From Halorussus halophilus (GTDB lineage: Archaea > Halobacteriota > Halobacteria > Halobacteriales > Haladaptataceae): a stretch of 64,000 nucleotides of DNA. The first letter of the stretch is position 1. Each line of letters begins with the position of its first letter. A model generated the notes under the pieces. It was not told the DNA's origin, made no database searches, and saw only the letters and a program-made list of their open reading frames with translations. Shown here piece after piece: positions 34,030-42,940 of this stretch. The translations under genes were made by a program, and so were the position numbers. Location of the stretch: the NCBI RefSeq assembly GCF_008831545.1, contig NZ_CP044524.1, positions 372,001 to 436,000 on the forward strand, in the 5' to 3' direction.

Positions 34030-35004
34030 ATGGAGTACACGACGCTCGGCGACACGGGACTGGAAGTAAGCCGCATCTGTCTGGGTTGCATGAGCTTCGG
34101 CGACAGCGACTGGCGGCCGTGGGTGCTGGACCCCGAGGACGGCGAGGAGATAATCGAGCGCGCAATCGACCTCGGAATCAACTTCTTCGACACGGCGAAC
34201 ATGTACTCGAACGGCGAGAGCGAGCGCGTGTTGGGCGACGCTCTGGAGGGCCGCCGCGACGAGAGCGTCGTCGCCACGAAGTGCTACTTCCAGATGGACG
34301 ACGAGGACCCCAACTCGGGCGGTCTCTCCCGGAAGGCCATCGAGCAGGAGTTGGAGAACTCCCTCGACAGGCTCGGCATGGATACCATCGACCTCTACCA
34401 GATTCACCGCTGGGACGACGACACCCCCATCGAGGAGACCCTCCGCGCGCTAGACGACGCCGTGCGCCGCGAGAAGGTCAGGTACCTCGGCGCGAGTTCG
34501 ATGTGGGCCCACCAGTTCGCAGACGCACTCCACACCAGCGAGCGACTCGGACTCGACCGGTTCGTCTCGATGCAGAACCACTACAATCTCGTGTATCGAG
34601 AGGAGGAGCGCGAGATGCTCCCACTCTGCCAAAAGGAGGGTGTCGGTGTGATGCCGTGGAGTCCCCTCGCGCGTGGCTACCTCACTCGGCCCCACGAGGA
34701 CATCGACGCGACGAAGCGCGGCGAGACGGAAGAACACATGTACCGACACCCCTACCGCGAGGGTGGCGGCGACGAGATCAACGAGCGCGTCAAGGAACTC
34801 GCGGCCGACAGGGGCGTCACGATGGCCCAAATCTCCCTTTCGTGGTTGCTCCACCAAGACTGGGTGGACGCGCCAATCGTCGGCACGACGAGTGTCGAGC
34901 ATCTAGAGGACGCGGTGGAAGCACTCGAAATAGACCTCTCGTCGGGCGACTTGGCGTATCTCGAAGAGCCGTACGAACCCGTTCGGGTGTCGGGCCACGA
35001 GTGA
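34030..35004 (+). CDS. Aldo/keto reductase
   Basis: A 324-residue NADPH-dependent AKR. The catalytic tetrad is visible: Asp and Tyr in FFDTANMYSNGESE, Lys in VATKCYF and His in YQIHRWDDD. The coenzyme-binding loop is near ASSMWAHQFADAL and VGTTSVEHLEDAV. It resembles bacterial YghZ/AKR11-type enzymes that handle aldehydes. ATG 34030 is the good start, as the upstream codons lie in the intergenic region with the DUF4112 gene. Substrate unknown. Confidence 0.9.
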   Translation: MEYTTLGDTGLEVSRICLGCMSFGDSDWRPWVLDPEDGEEIIERAIDLGINFFDTANMYSNGESERVLGDALEGRRDESVVATKCYFQMDDEDPNSGGLSRKAIEQELENSLDRLGMDTIDLYQIHRWDDDTPIEETLRALDDAVRREKVRYLGASSMWAHQFADALHTSERLGLDRFVSMQNHYNLVYREEEREMLPLCQKEGVGVMPWSPLARGYLTRPHEDIDATKRGETEEHMYRHPYREGGGDEINERVKELAADRGVTMAQISLSWLLHQDWVDAPIVGTTSVEHLEDAVEALEIDLSSGDLAYLEEPYEPVRVSGHE

Positions 35005-35053
35005 TACCCTACCCAGTAGAGTTACATTGTTGACGCGAGGTACTTCTCACAAG

Positions 35054-35209
35054 ATGGCCAGCCAAGCCAAAGCCCTCAGCGTCTTGGTGGCAGTAGAGTT
35101 CGTCGCCATGGGCGCAATCGTACTGTTCAGCGCACCATTCGAATCTGTCGTGTGGAGCATCCCCCTCTTTCTGGTGTTTTTAGTCGCACTTCTGTTGTAC
35201 TCCCGTTGA
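35054..35209 (+). CDS. Small membrane protein (51 residues)
   Basis: A tiny protein with two hydrophobic helices (LSVLVAVEFVAMGAIVLF and SIPLFLVFLVALLLY) and a short polar N-terminus MASQAKA. ATG 35054 is used. No known domain is visible. It lies between the aldo/keto reductase and the Liv promoter, on the same strand as both. Confidence 0.55.
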   Translation: MASQAKALSVLVAVEFVAMGAIVLFSAPFESVVWSIPLFLVFLVALLLYSR

Positions 35210-35299
35210 GCAATCTATCCCTACCGAACGCGAAATATCAGCACAAATAACACATTTCTCCGACCTCGTCTCCGTTTATCTGCGCTTTCTCGGAGCAAT

Positions 35300-35330
35300 A
35301 CAAAACGAATAATAATTACTGTTATGTGTT
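35300..35330 (+). promoter_or_regulatory. AT-rich promoter of the Liv operon
   Basis: The stretch acaaaacgaataataattactg before ATG 35356 is the most AT-rich in this part and fits a TATA box with a short leader for the five-gene operon. The whole gap 35210-35355 holds nothing else that I can identify. Confidence 0.45.
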
Positions 35331-35355
35331 GCCATGCCGTGCCACTTGCGGAGCG

Positions 35356-36699
35356 ATGGAAACCGACACGTCACGACGGCAGTACCTCAAGGCGACGGGG
35401 GCGACGAGCGTCACGGTACTGACTGGAATGGGGAGTGCGGCGGCACAGAATCAGACAATTACGCTGGGCGGCTCGATGAGTCTCTCGGGGGACAACGCGG
35501 ACCTCGGACAACTGTATCAGGATTCGTACGAGTTGACCATCCAGCGAATCAACGAGGCGGGCGGCGTCGAGGCGGGCGACGGCAACACCTACCAGTTGGA
35601 GATGATACTGCGGGACGACGAGAGCGACGCCTCGACTAGTCGCGCGATTTATCAAGAACTCATCGACCGCGAAGGGGTGAACTACCTGCTCGGGCCGTAT
35701 TCGAGTACGGTCACGCTTCCGGCGAGCGCAGTGGCGGCCCGCAGTCAGAAGCCGATGGTCGAGGGTGGCGGCGCGAGTCCGGAAATCTTCAGTCAAGGCA
35801 ACGAGTGGATTTTCGGCCTCCTCCCGACCGCCGACAAGTATCCGTTGTCGAGCATCGACATGGCGATGGCCCAAGAGAATCCGCCGCAGGCGGCGGCACT
35901 GCTCGCAGAGAGCGACACGTTCAGCCAGAGTTCCGCGGAGGGCGCACGCCAGAAGTTGAACGAAGTCGGCGTGAACATTCCGGTGGACCAGACCTTCCCG
36001 AGCGAAACGTCGGACCTCTCGACACTGCTTGGACGGGTTCGGAGCAGTCCCGCAGACGTACTCATCCTCGCGGCCCACCAGAAGCACGCGGTCATCCTCG
36101 CGCGCCAGATGGAGGCGCAGAACGTCGACGTGGATATGGCGATGGCGACGGTCGGAAGTCTCACTGCGTCGTTCAAGGAACAGACCGGAGCGAACGGCGA
36201 CTACATGTACGGCCCAAGTTCGTGGGCTATCAACGCAGACTTCGAGGACAGCGTCTACGGTTCGACCGGCGAGTTCGTCAGCGCGATTCAGGACGAGTAC
36301 GGCTACGACCCCGACTACCACAATGCCGCGGGCGCAGCCGTCATCGAGACGTTCCAGCGAGCGTTCCAGCAAGTGAACGAACTGAACCCGACGAACGTCA
36401 GGAACGCCATCCGAGACATCCAGTTCACCAGCGCGTACGGTGACATTTCGTTCGGCCAGAACGGCGTCATCAGCAAGAACATGCTCGTCTACCAGTGGCA
36501 GCCACAACAGGGTGGAGGGGGACAAACTGCTGACGCCCCCGCGAACGCCACTGCAACCCAGACTGGGAACCAGACGGCGAACGGCACCGCGACGGGGGGA
36601 GAAGGCGGTCCCGCCGGGTCTCAGAAGACCATCGTCTGGCCCGAAGAAGTTCAGCAGCGTTCGCCTATCTACCCGATGCCCGACTGGTCGGAACGGTAA
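35356..36699 (+). CDS. Branched-chain amino acid (Liv/Urt-type) ABC transporter substrate-binding protein
   Basis: A 447-residue Tat-exported receptor (TSRRQYLKATGATSVTV, cut near AAAQNQ). It has a periplasmic-binding fold I: TITLGGSMSLSGDNADLGQ, RDDESDAS, LLGPYSSTVTLPAS, VDQTFPSETSDLSTLL and the C-terminal RNAIRDIQF. An Asn/Thr/Gly-rich stretch near residue 390-420 is an odd surface loop (GGGGQTADAPANATATQTGN). The first of five genes in an operon with both permeases and both ATPases; ligand probably an amino acid or small amide such as urea. No lipobox, so it may be soluble or anchored otherwise. Confidence 0.9.
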   Translation: METDTSRRQYLKATGATSVTVLTGMGSAAAQNQTITLGGSMSLSGDNADLGQLYQDSYELTIQRINEAGGVEAGDGNTYQLEMILRDDESDASTSRAIYQELIDREGVNYLLGPYSSTVTLPASAVAARSQKPMVEGGGASPEIFSQGNEWIFGLLPTADKYPLSSIDMAMAQENPPQAAALLAESDTFSQSSAEGARQKLNEVGVNIPVDQTFPSETSDLSTLLGRVRSSPADVLILAAHQKHAVILARQMEAQNVDVDMAMATVGSLTASFKEQTGANGDYMYGPSSWAINADFEDSVYGSTGEFVSAIQDEYGYDPDYHNAAGAAVIETFQRAFQQVNELNPTNVRNAIRDIQFTSAYGDISFGQNGVISKNMLVYQWQPQQGGGGQTADAPANATATQTGNQTANGTATGGEGGPAGSQKTIVWPEEVQQRSPIYPMPDWSER

Positions 36700-36705
36700 C
36701 GACGG

Positions 36706-37602
36706 ATGGCTGTCGCACAGTTCGTCGTGAACGGCCTGCTCGTCGGGGCGCTGTTCGCGGCCGTCGCGGTAGGTTTCGCACTCATCTGGGGAGTCGTCGG
36801 TATCATCAACCTCGCACACGGCGAGTTGCTGATGCTGGGCGGCTACGTCACCTACTGGCTAGTCGCGTTCTCGGGCTTGCAGTCGCCGTGGCTCCTGTTG
36901 CTGACCGTTCCGGTCGCAGTCGCGGTGCTGTACGTCGTCGGCTACCTACTCCAGCGACTGCTCGTCTCGCGGGTCACGGACGCCGACCTGTTTCTGACGT
37001 TGCTGGTGACCTTCGGCGTCAGCATCGTCATCCAACAGTTGGCCATTCAGGCGTGGTCCGCCACGCCACGGGCCGTCACGGTCGGGTTCGCGGACCCCTC
37101 GATAGTCGTCGCTGGCGTCGTGATTCCGAAGATGAAGCTGATTGCCTTCGTCGGAGCTATCGTCCTCACACTCGCGCTTTGGACGTATCTCAGACGAACG
37201 CGTCGCGGGCGAGCGATTCGTGCGGTGGCGCAGAACCCCGAAGCCGCACGACTGGTCGGCATCGACGTGGCTCATACGCGCGCAGTGACGTTCGGTCTTT
37301 CGGCGGCCATCGCGGGCGGAGCGGGGAGCTTCGTGGCGATGATTCTGAACGTCCAGCCCCAGATGGGGTTGGTGTACACGCTGAAGAGCTTCGTCATCGT
37401 CGTCTTCGGCGGGTTGGGGAGCGTCCCCGGCGCGCTCGTCGGGGGCTTGCTGTTGGGGTCCGTCGAAGAACTGACCGCCGGATTAGCGGGGAGTCAGTGG
37501 ACGCTCGCAGTGAGCTTTTCGCTTCTTATCGTGCTGTTGCTCGTCAGGCCGAGCGGACTGTTCGGCAGGCCGATAGAGGAGGGTGGCGAAGCACATGAGT
37601 AA
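36706..37602 (+). CDS. livH: Branched-chain amino acid ABC transporter permease (LivH type)
   Basis: A 298-residue inner-membrane permease with about eight helices. Family motifs: GVVGIINLAHGELLMLGGY, the coupling region RTRRGRAIRAVAQNPEAARLVGIDVAHTRAVTFGLSAAIAG, and VFGGLGSVPGALVGGLLLG. It starts 7 bases after the substrate-binding gene and overlaps LivM by 8 bases. Forms a heterodimer with LivM. Clear case. Confidence 0.93.
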   Translation: MAVAQFVVNGLLVGALFAAVAVGFALIWGVVGIINLAHGELLMLGGYVTYWLVAFSGLQSPWLLLLTVPVAVAVLYVVGYLLQRLLVSRVTDADLFLTLLVTFGVSIVIQQLAIQAWSATPRAVTVGFADPSIVVAGVVIPKMKLIAFVGAIVLTLALWTYLRRTRRGRAIRAVAQNPEAARLVGIDVAHTRAVTFGLSAAIAGGAGSFVAMILNVQPQMGLVYTLKSFVIVVFGGLGSVPGALVGGLLLGSVEELTAGLAGSQWTLAVSFSLLIVLLLVRPSGLFGRPIEEGGEAHE

Positions 37603-38614
37603 CGAGCGAACGACGGAGAGCGGTCTCTCACACCTGCTCGCGGCGACAAGTCGCTACGCGTGGGTCATCCTCGCAGTGTTTGTGGTTGTCGGCGCTCTCC
37701 TGCCAGTGTTCGGGCTCTCCGGCTTCTACATGACCGTCGTCGCCGACATGCTGGTGTTCGCCGTGCTGGCCCTGTCGTGGGACCTCGTCGGCGGCCAGAC
37801 CGGCTATCCGAGTTTCGGCAACATGGCCTTCTTCGGTTTCGGCGCGTACACGACGGCGATTCTGTTGAAAGACGTGGGAGTAGCCTTTCCGATGGCCGTC
37901 TTCGCCGCCGGATTCGTCGCGGTGGGGTTCGCGCTCGTCATCGGTCTTGCAGTGCTCCGCCTTCGCGGGGGCTACTTCGCCATCGCTACGCTCGGTGTGT
38001 TGCTCGTGGCGATTCAACTCAGTCGGAACTTCGAGTTCACGGGCGGCGCGAGCGGGAAGATACTGCTCGATATCCCGCCCGAAGAGACGTTCTACTACGT
38101 CTTCCTCGTCATCCTTGCCGTCGAAGTCGCCGTCGTCCTCTATCTCACCCGGACCAGATTCGGCTACGTGCTGAACGCGGTGCGGGACGACGAGGACCGC
38201 GCGATAGCGATGGGATTCGACACTACGTACTACAAGACGGCGGCGTGGATGCTCTCGGCACTCTTCACGGGGTGGGTCGGCGGCGCGTGGGGTGCGTACA
38301 ACACCTTCATCGACCCTCAGACTGCGTACAACCTCGGCTGGAACGTCGAACTCATCACGATGGCGCTCATCGGCGGCGCGGGCACCGTCGCCGGACCAAT
38401 CGTCGGCGCGTTCGCGCTCACGCTGGTCATCTTCGCGGTGAACACGATGTTTCCGGGGTGGCAACTCGTCGCGCTGGGACTCATCATCATCGCCACGGTG
38501 TTGCTCTTACCGGAGGGAATCGTCGGCACACTCGAAGAGCGCGCGAGCGGGATGGAGTACTACAGAGTCGGTGCGGACACAAGCGAGGAGGAAGCGGAGG
38601 TGACCGATTCGTGA
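37595..38614 (+). CDS. livM: Branched-chain amino acid ABC transporter permease (LivM type)
   Basis: A 339-residue permease partner of LivH with about ten helices. Motifs: ALSWDLVGGQTGYPSFGNMAFFGFGAYTTA, VRDDEDRAIAMGFDTTYYKTAAWMLSA and ALIGGAGTVAGPIVGAFAL. ATG 37595 is chosen over the GTG at 37583; either overlaps the livH end. Its stop overlaps the livG start by 4 bases (GTGA), a mark of translational coupling. Cytoplasmic tail is acidic (TSEEEAEVTDS). Confidence 0.92.
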   Translation: MSNERTTESGLSHLLAATSRYAWVILAVFVVVGALLPVFGLSGFYMTVVADMLVFAVLALSWDLVGGQTGYPSFGNMAFFGFGAYTTAILLKDVGVAFPMAVFAAGFVAVGFALVIGLAVLRLRGGYFAIATLGVLLVAIQLSRNFEFTGGASGKILLDIPPEETFYYVFLVILAVEVAVVLYLTRTRFGYVLNAVRDDEDRAIAMGFDTTYYKTAAWMLSALFTGWVGGAWGAYNTFIDPQTAYNLGWNVELITMALIGGAGTVAGPIVGAFALTLVIFAVNTMFPGWQLVALGLIIIATVLLLPEGIVGTLEERASGMEYYRVGADTSEEEAEVTDS

Positions 38615-39423
38615 GTTCCGACGCTGGCGAACAGTCTGCGGCGACTACCGACCACGCGGCGACTGACACCACGAGTACGACCCGAGACGACCCGGTCCTC
38701 CGCGTCGAAGGCATCACCAAGCGATACGGTGGTCTGACCGCGGTAGACCACGTGGACGCCGAAATCTTCGACGGAGAAATCGTCGGTCTCATCGGCCCGA
38801 ACGGGTCAGGTAAGACGACGCTGTTCGACTGCATCGCAGGGAGAACTCGTCCCGACTCGGGGTCTGTCTACCTTCGGGACGAGGAGATTACCGGGTGGGC
38901 AGAACACAAGGTTGCGTCTGCTGGCCTCGGACGGATGTTCCAGCACACGCGCATCTACGACGGGATGACCGTCGAGAAGAACGCCCTCGTCGCGGCGAGC
39001 GAGGACCGGTCGCTGGGACGACTGATGCGACCGCCGAGCGATGCGGCGCGTGAACGTGCCGAGACGCTGCTTCGGAACGTGAACCTGTGGGAACTGCGCG
39101 GGATGCGCGCCGGGCGGATGAGCTTCGGCCAGCAGAAACTGCTAGAGTTCGTGATGGTGCTGATGACCGACCCGGACGTACTGTTGATGGACGAACCGGC
39201 GGGCGGCATCAACCCCTCGATGATTCGCCGACTGCTCGACTACATCCGCGAGGCCAACGACGAGGGACTGACCATCTTCCTCATCGAACACAACATGGAC
39301 GTAGTGATGGACGTGTCCGACCGGGTGTACGTCCTCGCGCACGGCGAGCGAATCGCGGCGGGAGTGCCGGAAGAAATCCAGTCGAACGAGCGCGTCTTGG
39401 ACGCGTATCTGGGGAGAGAGTGA
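38611..39423 (+). CDS. livG: Branched-chain amino acid ABC transporter ATP-binding protein (LivG type)
   Basis: A 270-residue ATPase. After an acidic Thr-rich N-terminus of 30 residues it has Walker A GPNGSGKTT, Q-loop FQHTRIYDGMTV, signature MSFGQQKLLEF (LSGGQ variant), Walker B VLLMDEPAGGINP and H-loop LIEHNMDVV. Start is GTG 38611 overlapping the livM stop. It is coupled to livF by a shared A (TGATG at 39421). The longer open frame upstream is not coding. Confidence 0.92.
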   Translation: MSSDAGEQSAATTDHAATDTTSTTRDDPVLRVEGITKRYGGLTAVDHVDAEIFDGEIVGLIGPNGSGKTTLFDCIAGRTRPDSGSVYLRDEEITGWAEHKVASAGLGRMFQHTRIYDGMTVEKNALVAASEDRSLGRLMRPPSDAARERAETLLRNVNLWELRGMRAGRMSFGQQKLLEFVMVLMTDPDVLLMDEPAGGINPSMIRRLLDYIREANDEGLTIFLIEHNMDVVMDVSDRVYVLAHGERIAAGVPEEIQSNERVLDAYLGRE

Positions 39424-40163
39424 TGGCGGGAGAGAAAGCAGCGGTGGAAGCGAAACCACTGCTGAACCTCGACGGAGTCACGGCGGGCTACGGGAATACG
39501 ACGGTCGTCCACGACGTGGATTTGGTCGTCCCAGAAGAGAAAATCGCCTGTCTCGTCGGCCCAAACGGGTCGGGAAAGAGTACCGTGATGAAGGCAATCT
39601 ACGGTTTCGCGGACGTGTTCGACGGCCGCGTTTCGTTCGACGGCGACGACGTAACCGGGCGCAGTCCGCAAGCGAGTCTGCGGTCGGGGATGGCTTACGT
39701 CCTCCAGTCCTCGTCGGTCTTCTCGGAGATGACCGTCCACGAGAACATGCTGATGGGCGGCTACGTCTTCGACGACGACGAGCGTGCGACTCGTCGCGCC
39801 GAGGAGTTGTACGACGAATTTTCGCGACTGGCCGACCTGCGCGAACAGGAGGCGGGGATGCTCTCGGGCGGCGAGCGACGACTACTCGAACTCGCACGAG
39901 GGCTGATGGTCGAACCGCGACTGATGTTGCTCGACGAACCGAGCATCGGACTGGAACCTACCTACATGGAGCAGGTGTTCGACCGCATCGAGAGCCTGAA
40001 CGAACTGGGCACGACGATTCTGCTGGTCGAGCAAAACGCCGAGAAGGGACTGTCGGTAGCCGACAGGGGCTACGTGCTGGCCAGCGGCGAAATACAGTAC
40101 TCGGGGACTGGGACGGAGTTGCTCGAAGACGAGGAGGTCGGGCGGTTGTATCTTGGTGGGTGA
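39423..40163 (+). CDS. livF: Branched-chain amino acid ABC transporter ATP-binding protein (LivF type)
   Basis: A 246-residue ATPase and the second energy subunit of the transporter. Walker A GPNGSGKST, Q-loop LQSSSVFSEMTVHEN, signature LSGGERRLLELARGL, Walker B LMLLDEPSIGLEP, H-loop VEQNAEKGL. Starts at ATG 39423, overlapping the livG stop. It is the last gene of the operon; the next gene is convergent and its stop is 15 bases away. Confidence 0.93.
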   Translation: MAGEKAAVEAKPLLNLDGVTAGYGNTTVVHDVDLVVPEEKIACLVGPNGSGKSTVMKAIYGFADVFDGRVSFDGDDVTGRSPQASLRSGMAYVLQSSSVFSEMTVHENMLMGGYVFDDDERATRRAEELYDEFSRLADLREQEAGMLSGGERRLLELARGLMVEPRLMLLDEPSIGLEPTYMEQVFDRIESLNELGTTILLVEQNAEKGLSVADRGYVLASGEIQYSGTGTELLEDEEVGRLYLGG

Positions 40164-40177
40164 ATCGGACGAGCAGT

Positions 40178-40753
40178 TCACAGCGCCCGCTCGACCCTCC
40201 TTTCGAATCTTCGAAACTTGTAGTACGACACTTCGCGGCTTGGTTCGAAGCCGTTCGTGGTCAGCGCGCGTTTCGAGATGCCGTTGTCGAGTGCAACCAA
40301 CGTGTAGGCTTCGTCGGCACCGCGCTCCCTCGCTAGCGCGAGCGACCGACGAATCAGTTCCGTGGCGATGCCGCGTCTTCGGTAGTTCGGCGTGACGTAC
40401 AATCCCCAGAGGAACGCCTCGAACTCCAATTCGCGCTCTACCGGCGACATGTAGACAGCTCTGTCGAGACTGAGCGTCTGGAAGCCCACGGGGTCCCCGT
40501 CGGCGACTGCGACGACTACGTCGTCCTCGCAAGTTAGCGCACTTGCGTCCTGACTCGGCGGTGGGGTCAGTTCGTCGGAGGCCCGGACGTCGAAGGAGAC
40601 CGTCTCGAACGCTGTTTGTTCGGCCTCGAAATCGTCCAAATTCGCCCCGTACAGGTGCATCTTCGAGACTTTGACTCCGTGGCGCGCGAGAAAGTCATAC
40701 GCTGCTCTCGTGTATGGGTTCCGAACGAGTCGCCACGGGGAGAGCGTCGCCAT
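40178..40753 (-). CDS. GNAT-family N-acetyltransferase
   Basis: A 191-residue protein whose C-terminal half is a GNAT fold: FLWGLYVTPNYRRRGIATELIRRSLALARERGA contains the acetyl-CoA loop RRRGIA, followed by LVALDNGISKRALTTNGFEPSREVSYYKFRR. The N-terminal 80 residues are not a common GNAT element. Start ATG 40753 is only about 40 bases from the eroded channel coding sequence on the other strand, suggesting a rearrangement junction. Substrate unknown. Confidence 0.82.
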   Translation of the reverse strand: MATLSPWRLVRNPYTRAAYDFLARHGVKVSKMHLYGANLDDFEAEQTAFETVSFDVRASDELTPPPSQDASALTCEDDVVVAVADGDPVGFQTLSLDRAVYMSPVERELEFEAFLWGLYVTPNYRRRGIATELIRRSLALARERGADEAYTLVALDNGISKRALTTNGFEPSREVSYYKFRRFERRVERAL

Positions 40754-40882
40754 CGGCGGCGGTTCTCGGCCAGCCCCGAAAGTCGTGTCGATTAGCTATC
40801 TCGATTCGGTATCGGGTTACTGACCTCCAAAGAAATCACGATCGAGGAGACGTACCGCAAAGCACAGGACAGCGCCAACGCG

Positions 40883-41356
40883 ATGGGCGGCACGCCCGCG
40901 AGCCGCGAGTTCGAGTTCAAGCGGTACTTCTACAACCGCAAGAAGAACATCGAAATCACGCTCCGGGAGTACTCGCTGAACGGGTGGGGCCGCGTGAAGA
41001 AGGGCGCGAGCGTCGGCTTGAACCTCTTCATGCAGATAACGTGTGGGTACGGGAACCGCCTCCCCCGAATCGCGGCGTTCACCTTCCTGCTCCCGCTGGC
41101 GTTCGGCGTCCTCTACGTCATGGGTGGCCCGCTCGAAACTGGTGCGGGCGTCATCTGGAACGCACCAAACCCCGGCGAAGTGCTGTTCAAAGGCGTCTAC
41201 TACAGCTACATCAGCTTCAGCACCATCGGCTACGGGAATATCGGCCCACACGGTTGGCTCGCTCGAATCATGGCGGCGTCGCAGGGGATGCTAAACGGGC
41301 TGTTCTTCACCCTGTTGACGTTCACGCTCTTCAAGCGCGTGCTAGGCGGGAGCTAA
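40883..41356 (+). CDS. Potassium-channel-type membrane protein, probably N-terminally truncated
   Basis: A 157-residue two-helix ion-channel domain: FTFLLPLAFGVLYV, pore region YYSYISFSTIGYGNIGPHGW with the selectivity filter TIGYGN, and QGMLNGLFFTLLTFTLF. The pore motif is TIGYG, as in K+ channels. The frame stays open upstream to a stop at 40793 (TAG) and encodes coding-like residues from 40796 (KEITIEETYRKAQDSAN) but without ATG. That extension resembles the end of the pentapeptide or regulatory domain of larger haloarchaeal channels. It is therefore likely the remaining C-terminal part of a longer gene, or uses an unusual start near 40820. Confidence 0.65.
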   Translation: MGGTPASREFEFKRYFYNRKKNIEITLREYSLNGWGRVKKGASVGLNLFMQITCGYGNRLPRIAAFTFLLPLAFGVLYVMGGPLETGAGVIWNAPNPGEVLFKGVYYSYISFSTIGYGNIGPHGWLARIMAASQGMLNGLFFTLLTFTLFKRVLGGS

Positions 41357-41397
41357 CTCACCCGTCGTTCGGAGTCGAAGTCCGAGGAGACGGGTGC

Positions 41398-42483
41398 CTA
41401 AAACAGGTCGTGCCACCAGCGGTCGGCAGTAGAGTTACCGCTCGTACTCGTGTTCTGAGTCGTCGAGTTTGTCGTTGTTGTTGTCGTAGTCGTAGTCGTC
41501 GAGTTCGTCGTCGTATCGCTCGTCGTGGTGGTAGCGGATGTGGTCGAGGTTTCTGTAGTCGTCGTTGTCGTCTCAGTGGACTCCGTAGTGGTGTCGCTCG
41601 TCGTCTCGGTCCCGTCCGTGGTCGTCGTCTCGGTCGTCGTGCCCGATTCGGTGCCGAGCGCGGCGTTTATCGCACGCTCCAGTTTCTTTCGCTCGGTGTT
41701 CGGCGAGAGCGGCTTCCCGTCTACGACGATCCTCGGAATCGTGGGAATCGGTATCTGCTTGACTTGCTTCATCGTCTGGTCGATGTGGCGTTGATACTTC
41801 CCGGTCTGGATGGCCTCGACGACCCACTTCCGGGCTTGCTTGGACACGCCCGCCTCTTTCGCAACAGCGAGGATGTTCTCGGTGGTCGCCCATCCGGAGT
41901 CGCGCTGCTGGTTGTGGAACCAGAGGTCGAAGAAGTCCCAGAACGATTTTGGCTCGGCGGTCCAGACGGCCAATCCTGCCCGTGCGAGCCGAGGTTCGTC
42001 CGGGCCGTGGAACGGTTCGCCGTCGTTGTACGCCACGCCGCGGAAACGAAGTTGGACCTTCCCCGTTTTCACGTACTTCTTCAGGAACGTCTCCATGTAC
42101 TTGATGGCGAAGTTGTGCGTATAGGGGCACTTCCACCCTCCGTAGAAGGTGAGAGTGAGTGGGGCGTCGTCAGACCCCATGACGGGGTACTTGTACGAGG
42201 TCGGTTGCTTCGGTATCGAAACCGACGAGATGACACCGCCCGGCTTCTGGAAGGAGACGTTGGCTGCTGTCGGGTCTTTGACCGTCGTTTCGGTCGGTCT
42301 CGCGGTCTGAGTTTCCGTCGTCGTGGACTTTTCGATCGTTCCCATGGTCGAACCGCTGGTCGCTCTTCCCGTGGTCGTCTGGTTCGAATCGCCGTTCATC
42401 ACGCTGTTACAGCCCGCTAACGCACCGACAAGCGCAGTTCCACCGAGTTGCAAGAAGCGTCGGCGGTCGTCTTTCTCGGTCAT
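41398..42483 (-). CDS. DsbA-like thioredoxin-fold lipoprotein with CPYT (single-Cys) active site
   Basis: A 361-residue Tat lipoprotein (DDRRRFLQLGG, lipobox ALAGC, Cys25). A Thr-rich linker leads to a DsbA-type thioredoxin domain: PLTLTFYGGWKCPYTHNFAIKYM has Cys119-Pro-Tyr-Thr122, so the second Cys of CPYC is replaced by Thr. The helical insertion and the cis-Pro motif IPTIPRIVVDG follow. A second Thr-rich tail (about 70 residues, nearly all Thr/Ser/Glu) ends in DRWWHDLF. A single-Cys site suggests isomerase, peroxidase-like or binding function rather than an oxidase. Thr-rich regions suggest glycosylation. Confidence 0.83.
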   Translation of the reverse strand: MTEKDDRRRFLQLGGTALVGALAGCNSVMNGDSNQTTTGRATSGSTMGTIEKSTTTETQTARPTETTVKDPTAANVSFQKPGGVISSVSIPKQPTSYKYPVMGSDDAPLTLTFYGGWKCPYTHNFAIKYMETFLKKYVKTGKVQLRFRGVAYNDGEPFHGPDEPRLARAGLAVWTAEPKSFWDFFDLWFHNQQRDSGWATTENILAVAKEAGVSKQARKWVVEAIQTGKYQRHIDQTMKQVKQIPIPTIPRIVVDGKPLSPNTERKKLERAINAALGTESGTTTETTTTDGTETTSDTTTESTETTTTTTETSTTSATTTTSDTTTNSTTTTTTTTTTNSTTQNTSTSGNSTADRWWHDLF

Positions 42484-42657
42484 ACGCGCCACTATCTCCC
42501 GCTCGACCATTATTAGCCGTGAGATAAGCGCTCGTCCCTCCGTCTACAGCGTGATTATTCCCTCGATAAGTGGCTCTTTGACACCAATTAACGGGGTCTC
42601 CCACCAAAACGCGCCGCCGTCAGAAACACTTTGTCGGAGACCGACGAACAGGCACCC

Positions 42658-42921
42658 GTGAGCAGAGAACAACTCAGGAAGGCCGCCGCGAAACTCGAAG
42701 ACGCACGCGAACACACCGACGACGCCGAGACCGACGAGCAACTCGCAGAGTACGCCGACCGACTGCGGAAGATGGCAGACGCCGAGGACGGTCCCGACCA
42801 CGGGGGTCTCGCCAGAATCACGCACAACGTCCGTGAACTCGAAGGGGACCTCGAAGCGTCCGAGATAGAGCAAATCGTCGCCCACGTCAACGCCTACCGC
42901 GAGACGGTCGAGGGCGTCTGA
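42658..42921 (+). CDS. DUF7553-type small helical protein
   Basis: An 87-residue acidic helical protein. SREQLRKAAAKLEDAREHTDDAETDEQLAEY and DGPDHGGLARITHNVRELEGD, with HVNAYRETVEGV at the end, match the haloarchaeal family DUF7553. Start GTG 42658 fits the family's usual beginning (MSREQL); a TTG at 42631 would add nine residues. Role unknown. It lies directly before the tryptophanase remnant, whose stop is 20 bases beyond. Confidence 0.7.
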   Translation: MSREQLRKAAAKLEDAREHTDDAETDEQLAEYADRLRKMADAEDGPDHGGLARITHNVRELEGDLEASEIEQIVAHVNAYRETVEGV

Positions 42922-42940
42922 ATAGGAAAGTTCGACCGTG

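Noticed and set aside
35371-36819. 482-codon minus-strand open frame
   Set aside because: It is antisense to the Liv substrate-binding gene, which has a Tat signal and clear domain motifs.
40714-42420. 568-codon plus-strand open frame
   Set aside because: It is in the wrong frame for the channel gene and antisense to the DsbA-like gene; Arg-rich with no domain.
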